A stretch of 64,000 nucleotides of DNA from the NCBI RefSeq assembly GCF_011077185.1, contig NC_048912.1, positions 3,948,676 through 4,012,675 of the forward strand, given 5' to 3'. Every line of letters begins with the position of its first letter. The first letter of the stretch is position 1. Under the pieces are notes generated by a model. The model had not been told where the DNA came from. It did not search any database and saw only the letters and a list, made by a program, of their open reading frames with translations. Origin of the DNA: Oxyura jamaicensis. Its lineage: Eukaryota > Chordata > Aves > Anseriformes > Anatidae. This document shows, piece by piece, positions 14,101 through 27,818 of this stretch. The position numbers were made by a program, and so were the translations under genes.

Positions 14101-16592
14101 GGAGTCTAAAGAGCTGAGAAGGTCTTCACCCAGCGATGCTTTTCATTTCAGTATTTTTGTTCTTTGGAGGTTCCTTCTCCTCCCTTAGAAGGGATGTAAG
14201 AAAGTACGGGACAAAGTGGGCAAGACTTTGCCCGCACAAACAGGGCAAGAGGAAACAGCTTTCCATAACACCGTCCTTGGGAAATTGAAAGATATTTATG
14301 CAGGTTCTTTCCCTTCAAAAGATTTAAAAAAAAAAAAAATACTTTCTCATTTATTAGTGTATTTACATCTTGTATTTGATCAAGAACTTTATATATATAC
14401 ATCATGAGCAACATCACACTTAGAAATCGATACATTAAAAACAAGCCCAAGCAACTTCATCCCATGCCTGCGTCTCTACCAGGCTCAGGTAGAGCTTCAG
14501 TCGGGATAAAAAAAGAACCCTGGACTTATGTTTGCCTTTGGAAGGAAAATAAACCAAAACAACAACAACAAATTATATACATTTTTAATCTTTCAAGCAA
14601 TTTCTGCAACTCAGTGGTGTGACAGGAAAGCCATGTTAATTTCCCAAGTGGCTGCATTGAAGATAAGCTTTTCCACAGCACTCCCTGCTTGTTTGGCATA
14701 GAAACAGAAAGCTACTGAAGAAACAAATATACCAAGTTGGGAAAAAAATGACACCTGACCATTAATTTTCTGAACTTCCCTTGGATCCCAGCTGTGGCTT
14801 TGCATTCTTCCTGGGAACACCTTTTCTAACCTACACCTCCTTGGCTAACGCAAGCACAAGAAACAAGGAACACCTGCACACTGCAGGCGTGCAGATCTGA
14901 GAATGGGATCCAGCCTACAAATGGCACATCAATCACTTCTCAAGGATAAGGCTTCATTTCCCGGTTCTATTCTGGATGTTGAACAGAACAAGGAAATGTT
15001 TCCTTTTGAAAGAAGGCACATCATTCTAACTGCCTGCTTCTGGGAAACAATGGCTTCGTCCTCATCCCTCGCCCCTCAACACAACAACACCAAGTTGGAG
15101 TGAAAGAAGGCGAAGGGAAGGTAAAGGGAAGGTGAGAGGGAATGAGTGTTTGAAATCCCATCTCCCGTCCTCTCACCACACCCCCAGCTGATGCTCACAG
15201 CTGAGTTAAAGCAATAGCCAGTAGATGACAATGAGCTAGAGGTTAAAACAGAACAACGAAGTTTGAGTAATTACTAGTCAATGTGGACACCAAGAAAGCG
15301 AGCTTTACACTCTTCGTATCAGTGTGACTACGAAGAAATAAAGGAATGCAGGCAGCTTTTTCAGGCACCCTACGATCACAAAGCCTTTCTCCCATGCTCC
15401 GTAATTTCCAAGCCAGCAAAACCTTCCTGAACGGCTGACATGGACAAAACCCCCTTGTGCTGGTCCAGTGTTTGGAGCAGCAACATCATTGCACACCTTA
15501 CCAAACCCACACTTAACTTCTGGTGCAGCACACGTAAATTCTGCAGACAATCTAGTTGTGCAAACTGGAAAAGAGAGAGAGAGCGCACAGCCCGAGGGAG
15601 ATCCTCGTAATCACAGCTTTACTGATACCGTTGGCAGTGCCAGCAAGAGACTTCTTCCTGTTCACAAGGTGATAACTTTGAGGACCTTGATTAACGTGCA
15701 TTACTCAGGCAGACAAATTCAAATCTACCCTGCAACTTTTGCAGCCTGGGTGAGTCTGATAAATAGCTGCAAGGCATGAAAATTGCTCTCTGAACTTATT
15801 ATGGATACTAGAAAAATATTTTTAACAGCAAGATCTAAAATGCATACATTTCTGACCATGGATGAGCTTAACTCCCAAATGGCTCCAAGTGAGGGACTGG
15901 GCTTGGATTTTCCAGCCACCCCCATGGCAGAAGGAGAGTTGTGACGCAGTGGTACCTCTCCTACCAGCACCATCAGCCTAGGGGCTGAAGTGCCACCAGC
16001 GGCTGTATTACACTGTGATGGCAAGGATGTTACTTTTAAGTGTATTTCACCCAAATATCCTGGGGTATAGAACCCTACATGTGCTGAGCAAGAAAATAAA
16101 AATAAAAAATCAAGAAATAAAAAGTTTTGAAGAACCTTGAACATCTACCACCCCTCCCGATAACTGTTTCACACAAAGTGGAAGACCGTGGAGTTTGCAA
16201 CCCACCTTAGCAAGTACGTTGAAGGTGATGATATTTTCATCCCAGACACAGGCTCTACTCCAGAGCAGACGTGTAACACCATTCGCCATACTTTCACACC
16301 TCCACTCCACTTCTTTTACCCAGGCAGACCTATGGATGGCCTGACGTAACACTTCTAGGGCCAGCTCCAGCCCAAGAGAAGTCTCAGCTGTACAAGTCAC
16401 ATGCTTTTATTACTTCTTTTAAGCTCTAGAAAGTTCTTTCTCCTAGTAGTTCTTCCCAGAATTTAATAAGTAACCGAAGCTATTCCAGACCCAATACTGA
16501 GACAAGTCGCAATACCTGTAGAGGTCACGTCTGCCTTACAATTGCTAATCAGGAGCTTGTGGGGTATATTGCATTCTGGAGCAGCCTAACCA

Positions 16593-16597
<5 letters not shown>

Positions 16598-16642
<45 letters not shown>
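16598..16642. repeat. TA microsatellite
   Basis: This is about 45 bp of uninterrupted AT dinucleotides. A minus-strand open frame with an alternating Ile-Tyr run across it is an artefact of the repeat. Confidence 0.96.
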
Positions 16643-16650
<8 letters not shown>

Positions 16651-19600
16651 AATTATTTAGCATGCTTTTCACACTTGAATATTTCAGCTCTGATATCTGA
16701 TAGCTTGACAGCTTTTCTTTTTCTCCTTTTTTAAATATATTTTTTTTTAAATTCCAGGGTGTGCCATGAGCACTAGAGCAGTTTTCATGGTGTACCCAGT
16801 GAGTTAATAAATAGACGGTGCAATTACAGTGACAAGCATCACACCAGAAAAGAACTAGAGAAAAAATAGTAAGCAACCCTGGAAAATGAAAACACCTCTC
16901 CCTCTGGTGTCACTGAAGGTATCAGCTTCATGTCTAAAAACCTCAAGAAAAAAGCAACTGATGAAAGACAAGCTGTCCCAGATACCACAAGGATTACAGA
17001 AAGCCCCTAAGGTAAGAGGCAGACTGTTTGTTGTCTGTGTTGACTAACCAAACACTTTGAAAAGCAGCTAAGACAAAACTGAAGAGTACTAGAACATATC
17101 CTAGGAGGTCTGCAGAGGGGCTTTGTTGCATATTCCAACCCTTGTTGCAGCAGAACAGATTTTTAAAAAATGCCATGAGTCTAAACAAAATTGCATCAGG
17201 TAGCAACAAAACTTTGAGGGACTTTCTGGAGAGCAAAAATAGCAGAAAAAATGGTTTATGATAAATAGATCATAGATTTCTACCATCCAGTCAGTAATTA
17301 ATCTGGGCACTCAGAATATCTGAAATCAGTGAGGAAAAAAGAAATAGCAAACAAACCGCCATATATACACAGTTTAAAAGGTTATTTACACTTTTACACA
17401 GGGACAAGTTTCCTGGAAGGGCACTCAAATTATATCATTAATACAGATCAGACTCTGGCCAGTTTCACAGTATTTTAGACAATCTTCACACAAGCAAAAC
17501 ATACGCTTATTTCAGAATACGAATGACTGCCATGCAGACTTCCTTTTTTACTTTACCAAATTACAGACAAGAAGCATTCCATTCGATCAGTACAGCAAAA
17601 TGCAGCAGCTCTGGATTTTTGAAAACTGCCCTATACACAATTGTATTAAATTACTGTATGTGCAACAGGGAGAGGTAAGAAATAGAGAAGAGCTATTTCC
17701 ACAGGAGCACCAAAGGGTGGTAAGGTGTACGGATGGAAATGATAGGTTTCTCTGGCTTTCATATTATGATTCTAAAGTGTAGGGAGAAGAATAAACGCAT
17801 TGCCATTTACACGAGCCGTGTAACAGAGTCAGAAAGGCATTAGCATAGACAGTGAATTGCATGTCAGTGAAGGCTGAATGCTACAGAGAAGCATTCTCGG
17901 CACTACAAAGGTATCACCTAGCGGTAAATACATTGCAATAATTTAAAGCAAATAAAGTTATCATCTTTTGTGTAAGATTCCCACAAATTACAATACATTA
18001 ACAAACATGTCCACATAAACATGCAAGGAGAGGACTGAGAGACAGGGGGGTTAATTTCATTGATGATTTCATTTGCCAAAAGAGGTACCTACTGTTCCAA
18101 CTTAGGGCGCAGAAGTAGAAGTAGAACATGATGTATTTCAAAGCAAAATTTCTCTTTCTGTATCCACCAAATATTAATCATGCAATATTGAGAAATGAAA
18201 ATCACTTTCTCATTTCTGTAATAAAATATCTTATGCCTAGGGAAGCAAACAGATCTTTACATGAAAAAGATACACTGATCCTTTCTTAAACCTTAACCTT
18301 TGTTAAAGAAATCCCATATGATTTTATGTTCAACTGACTAAGCAAAAGCATGCAAGGCAGAGTATTAGCTTGGATTTAGTAGGTTTAGGGACAGGACTAT
18401 CAATTGAGCAAAACTTCAATTACAGACTAATTTAATGTATACCCAAGTACATTACTGCAATTCAATAAACATCTCTTCAGAAGTAGACAATTCCAATTTG
18501 CTCTCATTTCAGCCTGTGTGCATGCATTACAAATTTGCTATTATCCACACTAAAATTAGTCAGACTAGAAGTACTCATCCATGCAATCCCAGTGTTTCAC
18601 AGTGCTGCATCAAGCTAACCTCAAATGAACCACTTAACTTTGCCTGCTTACTATCCAGGAGCCGAGGAGCGTACCTTCCCAGAACAACACTAGTCTCCTG
18701 AAGTTTCTTCTGGCTAGGTGTCTACCTGGGTACTTCAGCAATGAATCTATCAATGTCTCATGTTGCATGTCCAACCATTCACTTTTATAACTCTCTTTTC
18801 CATTTTTCTCCTTCTCATACTGTTAAACATGGAAGTGTCCGGCACGTGCCCAACTCTGCATATTCTGGTATTTGGTTGCTCTGAAGATCGCTTCTGCTTA
18901 GCAATGATACAACTCTAGATAGGCCACGCACGGAAACTCAGTTCCATTTTAATTGTGAATTAGTTTCTCCAGATTTGAGCAAATAAAATGCAAGATCATC
19001 CATGGGGAATTAAAAGCACTTGGCATCTAATGTGAACATTCTCTTCATGATCTGTGTAGTCTGAATATCTACAACACTCAAAACCTGATATTTAAGGCAT
19101 TGGGAAGGCATTAGCATATCGGTCATCAGGTGCCAGAGTAAGTTGGCAGAAAGTGACATAGTGGACGAAACTGATCTTGCTTCTGCAACAGTCCTCCATT
19201 TTCATAGAAAATTAAAACATTTGGATCAGTAAAATTATAGTCTGTGAGTAGACCTGAACTTCAACTTCCTTCCGCCCCATGTAACCCCCACCCCAAATAC
19301 AGAATGAAGCACTCTCGGGGTGACTGCCACCTTCTGTTCTCTTCTCCTAAGAGGCAGAGAATGTCCCTGCGGTGCAGCTCAGAGTAAGATTTTAAAAGTA
19401 GCACAGTAAATTACACTTCACCCCATGCCTCATGGAAGCTCTCAAGCAAGTATCACCTTGCAAATGTAGGCACAGTAAATAACAGGGCTAAAAACTCTAA
19501 GCTTCCTTCAAGAACTACTGATGTCTCTACTAGGTATTTTAGGACATGAGCAGAATCATCCCCCACCATTTACTCCCAGCAGCCCTGAGCAGACTCATTT

Positions 19601-19947
19601 GACACGCAATGCTCCATCACAGAATTATTTATGCCTGATAAACCGTAAAGGAAGGCAGATGAAGCTGACTGACAGTTAAAGTATTCAGCTGATAGCATTA
19701 AAAGTATCCATAGCTACCATGTGTTACTACAATAGCTTACAAAGAGGGCTATATCTGGGTGAAGTTTTGATTCAAATACTTGTTTTAAGAAAATGACTGA
19801 AATTCTTGTCTCTTTTACCCTTTTCTCCTACTTGAATTTAATATGAATGAAAGAGGAAGGTCCAATAGGATGTCAAACCTTATACGCAGCTGCCACGTGG
19901 GAGGAAATACTCATCTTACATAAACTTGCTGTTTTAATGCAACCTAC

Positions 19948-20122
19948 CTTTCACTATTAATTCTGCATAATTGGAAACTCCAGATCCACCATCTGAACGA
20001 ATGACACATCGGTACTTGCTGATACTGCGTTGAGAGGTGTCAGCAACACTGACAGTAGCAGAAAAACGTCTGTGGTTGACAACTCGAGTGACCATTAATG
20101 CTGTGTCCCGTCCATTCCACTG
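19948..20122 (-). CDS. PTPRT: PTPRT internal exon: second half of the Ig-like domain (human exon 6 equivalent)
   Basis: This is a 175-bp exon encoding 58 residues plus one base. It starts QWNGRDTALMVTRVV, continues NHRRFSATVSVAD, and ends KYRCVIRSDGGSG then VSNYAELIVK. The YRC cysteine is the second Ig cysteine, paired with FQC of the preceding exon. The acceptor is TTTGCCTTCGCAG and the donor AAAG|GTAGGT. It starts in phase 0 and ends in phase 1 with a G, which fits the glutamate codon that opens the first fibronectin III exon in this family. That exon is not recognisable within the remaining 19.9 kb. Compared with my memory of human PTPRT there are only conservative changes (TSQRSIS where human has TAQRSVS). 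Confidence 0.97.
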
Positions 20123-22713
<2,591 letters not shown>

Positions 22714-23872
22714 TTAGTAAAATGAAGCTGTCCTTCAGCACTTGACTACTCACTGCAGGGCAAGGTAGGTGAGCTTCCAGAGAACAGCCCAAGATATTAA
22801 TACAGAGCTCTGGCACATCTGAAAACACAGACTGTCAGATCACAAGTTCAAGGTCATCAAAACAATTTCTTAGTCCTTGCTATGAAGAGTAATTGAGTAG
22901 ATTCTTTAGAAAATTGTGTTTTTATAAAGGTCAAAAAGAAATCAAATGTTTTGGAGGTTGTCAAGCATGACTGACCCAAAACAAATTCTCCTAAGTGCCT
23001 TTTCTTCCCTTTTTATTTTTTTGACTGTCAAATACATCCTAGAACTTTAGAATAAAAAATTCATTGATATAAAATTCAGTATTGGTATTACTGATAGTAT
23101 TTTATCACCATATTACTTAAGAAAAATGAAATTTTCTTTTTTTCTTTGTTCTTTTTCTTTTTTTTGCTGACATTAAATTCAGGATTAGTTCAATATTAAA
23201 CCGCCACTACCGAAGTGGCAATATCATCAATATTAAATATACATTTGTTGATAAAGGAAAGAGATCAGAGGATTATCTTTTTGACTAAACACCACTCACC
23301 TACTTCTGTAAGAAAACTTACAAGGAAAAAAAAATACAGTGGTGAATCTGACACTCCAAAATGACCTTAGTGCTTGCAGGGCTTCAGAAGAAAGTTGGTG
23401 CTCCAATTAAATACTTTTAGCAAGACACACATAGTCTTGTTGGACACTAAAGGTCAATCCTTTTCAACTCATCTTTGCATTTCCTAATATGATTAGCCAC
23501 CAGAGAGATACAAAATTTCGTAACACAAACTACCCTGTATTTTTCTACTGGAAATAAATAACTTTGAGAGGGTGTGGGCATCTGTACCCAAGCATGTATG
23601 AGGCCTGGCATACAGGTAGGTGTCCACTACAGGCACATGAACAGAGAACACTTGCCTGTGCACTGTGCTGAATGTTTTTATCTGCTTTCTGTACGGTGTT
23701 CTCCATGCACGCCTTTTGCTGACAGCTCCAGCACACAGGCTGCAGAAACGCAGTGGTTCTGTACTGTCACACTTTCTGGGGACCAGAAACATGTCTCAAA
23801 GTTCACTGGAAAACCAACTTTGGGTGATGGACGGAACGTGCTGTGTGATATTTGCAGGCCAATACAAGTAAC

Positions 23873-24042
23873 TCCCGCCCACAGGCGGAGCTGTGTAGGT
23901 GCACGCGGGCTCCAAAGCGGGCACCGCGCAGCCTGGGTAAGCGCAGCCCTGCCGGCCCCAAAGCCCCCCGCATCCCTCGGATCTGCCCACGTCCTGGGCA
24001 CCTGGCCGTCCTACCCCTGCCAGTGCCCACACACAGCGAGCC
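23873..24042. other. GC- and CpG-rich patch inside a PTPRT intron
   Basis: By hand I count about 14 CpG in roughly 170 bp, with clearly raised GC against AT-rich flanks. A splice-donor-like GG|GTAAGC is on the plus strand at 23937. No promoter element or known repeat was recognised. It could be a small unmethylated island, an alternative promoter, or a diverged GC-rich repeat. Confidence 0.7.
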
Positions 24043-24278
24043 TGTGGATACTCCACTGCTTCACTTCTCAGGATTGCAAAGCGGCAACACTACCTAGACA
24101 TTTTCCTCCACCTCTGTTATTAGGCACATTTTCCTGACTTCCTTTTTTAACTGCCACTTAAGTGTGACTATTACACTTATCTCTGAAGGTGAAGCGGAAA
24201 TGAAAAAATAACACCAATGATTTCTAGTCACATCCATGCTCACCAGGAGCTTCACGGTTCCTGTTTTGTTTTTTTTTT

Positions 24279-24296
24279 TTTTTTTGAGTTGTAACA
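24279..24296 (+). repeat. T homopolymer, 18 bases
   Basis: An uninterrupted T run lies about 240 bp from the CpG-rich patch in the same intron. Confidence 0.93.
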
Positions 24297-26046
24297 ATTG
24301 TGAAATGAACGCAAGGGGCAACGCCTGTACAAGACGTGGAACACGCTCTGGTAACATTTACCCTGGTGGCTGTCACTGCCAAACAACAAAGGCAACGCTG
24401 GTGATCGGACAGGAGAGGCATTTACAAGGACTGCAGAGAACTCGCAGCTTGTGGGGAGCTCTGCACGCCGCAGGTTGCAAATTGACTCAAAATGCAGTGG
24501 TTACAGTTTGAATCACCCCAGTTTGGGGTCAACAAGATTGCACTCAGTTTTCAAGAGGGACCTGCATATACCTGCAGACATTGATTTAAACATCAGTTCA
24601 AATACTTCAGTAAGCAGGGGTCTTTTTGTTATTATCTTTTCGATCCCATCAACTTGTCTAGGCTTTGCCCCACGGTAGGTTCAGTGGCCTCTTTCCCAGT
24701 AAAGGGAGCAGTCATCACCCGATAGGCAGTGACATACATGCGCATCATTTGGGGGATTCGTTTGGATGCTGTCAGTTATCAGCAACATCTGGTCAACACA
24801 GATTGTAAGGATTTCTTAATGAAGCAAATGCACCCAAAGGCCTGAGCAATGAGCACATGGTAAATACAAATATAATTTAGTTAAACAGCAATTAACCATA
24901 TTGCAGTTATCAGAAATGTCCTGTTAAACTTGAGCAGAGCCATCCATGTCTGTCACGCTGAATGGCAGCTATTCTTTGAAATTCTGTGCTGCGAGAAAAA
25001 AAGTCTATTTCACCCCACTGATACAATCTACATGCTTTTGTTGTGAGCAGCCAATGCTGACTTACTGAAACTACGAGCTAGTGAACAGGGCTGTAAAGCA
25101 CTGACGTGGCAGGGTGGTGGGCTGCCTTTCCAAATGACACCAGGCTACCTGGAAATGTTGAATTTGCAGCATCAAAATATAAACAAATGTAAACATAATC
25201 TAATAAATCAAAGTTTCACCCCAAAAGGGCATTTTAGAATGCTACATAACAGCTAATAATTTGAGCATTGATAGACATTGGGTAATTACAGATTACTTTT
25301 GAGAACATTAAGGCATTTGAAGGAGACACGTCTAAACTCATTAAAGAACATGAAAGCTGTTAAAAAGCTTTAGAAGGGGCTGTGTTCTACATACACAATA
25401 TAGACAAAGTCCTCAAGCCTCACTGTGCATGTACAGAGAAATCAAAGAAGTTCAAGCCCAAACGCAGAGGTTTAAGGCCCAAGTATGAAAAATGTAAGCT
25501 GGACATATTGTAACCACTATAGAAGAAACATAACCCAAATACTTTTGAACAGTGTAATGGACCTCCATTAGTTTTCACTCTTTCCAAGTCTGAATTAGAT
25601 TTATTTTCAATATCCTCATGCAGATGCTGAGTGGGTTTAACATTTCTTTCGAGAGATACCTTTGGGATATGTCCTTTACTAAGGAAATACTGAACCAATT
25701 TTATTTCTTTTTTGCTTGTTTGTTTGTTAAGTCAACCACACAGGGCATTATCCAAAACCTTTTGTATCTTTTTCTACAGCAGTATGATTCAGAAATAACA
25801 AAACAAGAGTTCTGTGTTCTTGTGGCAGTATAGGAATAGAAGCTTCCAGACATTCAGGCACTAACTACAGACTCAGTTTTGCTTTTTGCGCAACTTGGTA
25901 AGTTCAGCAGTTGTGCAAGGCTGATTGGCATCAGGTGTCTCAGGGACATAAAAAGAAATTTTAGAGCTCACTGAATCGGGTATATCTTTGCTTTACACAG
26001 CCTGGTATGTAACACATTGACAGTTAGAGAAACAAAGAATGCTCAC

Positions 26047-26128
26047 TGCATGGATGGGCAAGAACTCTGACTTCATCCACAGCTATGTACCCTGGATGTC
26101 CTTTCAGAGAGACAGATTCAAATATCAC
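26047..26128 (-). CDS. PTPRT: PTPRT internal exon: C-terminal end of the MAM domain (human exon 4 equivalent)
   Basis: This is an 82-bp exon encoding 27 residues plus one base, too short to stand out as an open frame. The minus strand reads VIFESVSLKGHPGY then IAVDEVRVLAHPC. The GHxGYIAVDEV stretch is the closing strand of a MAM domain, followed by a conserved cysteine. The acceptor is TATTTCAG, the donor GCA|GTGAGC. It starts in phase 0, joining directly after FYQ of the preceding exon, and ends in phase 1 with an A that completes an arginine codon (AGA) with the first two bases of the next exon. That exact codon join, with matching family order, makes the call secure. An open frame on the opposite strand over the same bases is a shadow. 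Confidence 0.95.
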
Positions 26129-27159
26129 CTGAAATACAAAATAAGAGAAGGTTTTCTGAAAAGAGAAGCAGCAGTAGTCATTTGGCCAGTCACAACATTC
26201 TGCTCGTATCCCAGTGTCTGATACATTTGATGCATTTTATCACTAACAGTGGAGGGGTACCTATGCAACTCACTATGCAGATGTATATCAAAGACTGAAA
26301 ATCTGTTTGATATGGAAAACAAAAACTTAGAGCAACATTAATTAGGATTAGCAAGAATTAAGTACTATTTCCATTTGGAAGAGCAAAAAATACCCTAAAG
26401 AGTCTATTCACTATAAGCGCCAGTCCAAGAACATTACGTGTGTAATCATTTGACATCTTGTTCTAATTAGTGTGCCTCCAAATTGGAGAATGTCATTCAC
26501 AAGATAATTTTATCTCATTGAATCAATAACTCTGCATGAATTCTTTTGGAGAAAACCTTGATTTGGCATGCGCACTATTGCGGTAGCAGAAAGCAGTAAG
26601 TGATCACCAGATGACCCTGGATGCTAATTACTGGACTGAAATAAGGATCTCCCAGAAATAATGAAGTCGTTTTCTGCCTTTCCCTGGATTGAACTAGCAG
26701 ACTCTGAGTACTCTTTGAAAACATACGTAATGCTTCTCTATAGTAACAGTACACTACTTAACACTATTTTCTGTATGTATCTGGACAATGAAAGTGTTCT
26801 ACTAATTTGGGGCTGATTACACAGATATGTGATTAGTAATGAACAAAAATGTCACTTTTTTCTAGGACTGTATTATTGTACCTGGAAAACTGCCCTGATT
26901 TGAAGTGTCCTGTTACTAACAAATATACAAGCTATCTGCAAGGGCTTTGAGGGGGGGCAGGGGGAACCCTAAAAGACTCATTAAAACTCAGTTTACTAGT
27001 GCTAAATAAGCTAAATAAGATTCAGAAGAACAATAGTATTAAATATGGCCCAGTTTACTCAAACAACAATTAAAGGATAGTAGGACATGAGGAACACGAA
27101 ATTTGGTAACATTAGGCCAGAATGGAAAAAGGGAAAGTGCAGATGTTATTTAACATGTT

Positions 27160-27818
27160 AATCACAGAATGGCTCGGGTTGAAATGAACCTCAAAGCCCA
27201 CCCAGCTCCAACCACTGCCATGGGCAGGGACACCACCCACTGCATCAGGTTGCCCAGGGCCTCGTCCAACCTGGCCTTGAACACCCCCAGGGATGGGGCA
27301 CCCACAGCCTCTCTGGGCAGCCTGGGACAGGGCCTCACCACCCTCTGAGGGAAGAATTTCCTCCTAACCTCTACTCTAAATCTCCCTCCTTTCAGTTTAA
27401 AAACATTCTCCCTCGTCCTGTCATTATCTGACCAAGCAAAAAGTCGCTCTCCATTGTCTTTTTAAGGTTCCTTCAAGTACTGACAAGCTGCCCTGAGGTC
27501 CTCCCGGCGCCTTCTGCTCTCCAGGCTGGACACCCCCAGCTCCCTCAGCCTTCCCTCACAGGAGAGGTGCTCCAGCCCTCTGGGCATCTTCGTGGCCTCC
27601 TCTGGACCCGCTCCAACAGCCCCACATCCTCCTGGTGCTGGGGGCCCAGAGCTGGACGTAGGGCTCCAGGTGGGGCCTCGGGAGGGCAGAGCAGAGGGGC
27701 ACGATCCCCTCCCTCCCCTGCTGCCCAACCCCCCTCTGCTGATGCAGCCCAGGGTGCAGTTGCCCTTCTGGGCTGCAGGTGCACGCTGCTGGCTCATGGT
27801 GAGCTTTTCGTCCACCAG
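27160..27818 (-). mobile_element. CR1 LINE, C-terminal ORF2 plus 3' region
   Basis: About 660 bp of CR1 lies on the minus strand, the same orientation as PTPRT. The plus strand starts AATCACAGAATGGCTCGGGT and contains GGTTGCCCAGGGCCTCGTCC and CTTGAACACCCCCAGGGATG. The minus strand retains pieces of the ORF2 C-terminus in shifted frames: MSQQRAPAAQKGN, ALGPQHQEDVGLLERVQ and RGLEHLSCEGRLRELG. These match the NMSQQCAQAAKKAN, FWAPRYKKDMEVLERVQ and KGLENKAYEERLRELG blocks of the copy at 50.6-50.9 kb. At least two frameshifts make it inactive. The GC-rich open frames over it on both strands are relics, not genes. Confidence 0.95.

Larger units (their letters stand above)
1..19947 (-). other. PTPRT: PTPRT intron downstream of the Ig exon (partial, at least 19.9 kb)
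   Basis: No exon was found here. The first fibronectin III exon, expected next, was looked for by eye as a proline-rich start followed by an ATYLW-like stretch and was not seen, so it probably lies beyond position 1. The interval holds a short CR1 3' end near 5.3 kb, TA microsatellites near 7.45 and 16.6 kb, a purine-rich tract with a G-quadruplex motif near 10.77 kb, a second on the other strand near 11.11 kb, and otherwise AT-rich unique sequence. The many 60-140 residue open frames have no family resemblance and read as chance. Confidence 0.8.

Noticed and set aside
16586..16876. Minus-strand frame with an Ile-Tyr repeat
   Set aside because: It is produced by the TA microsatellite at 16598-16642.
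26039..26221. Plus-strand open frame over the short MAM exon
   Set aside because: It is the antisense shadow of a real exon whose splice sites and codon joins are on the minus strand.
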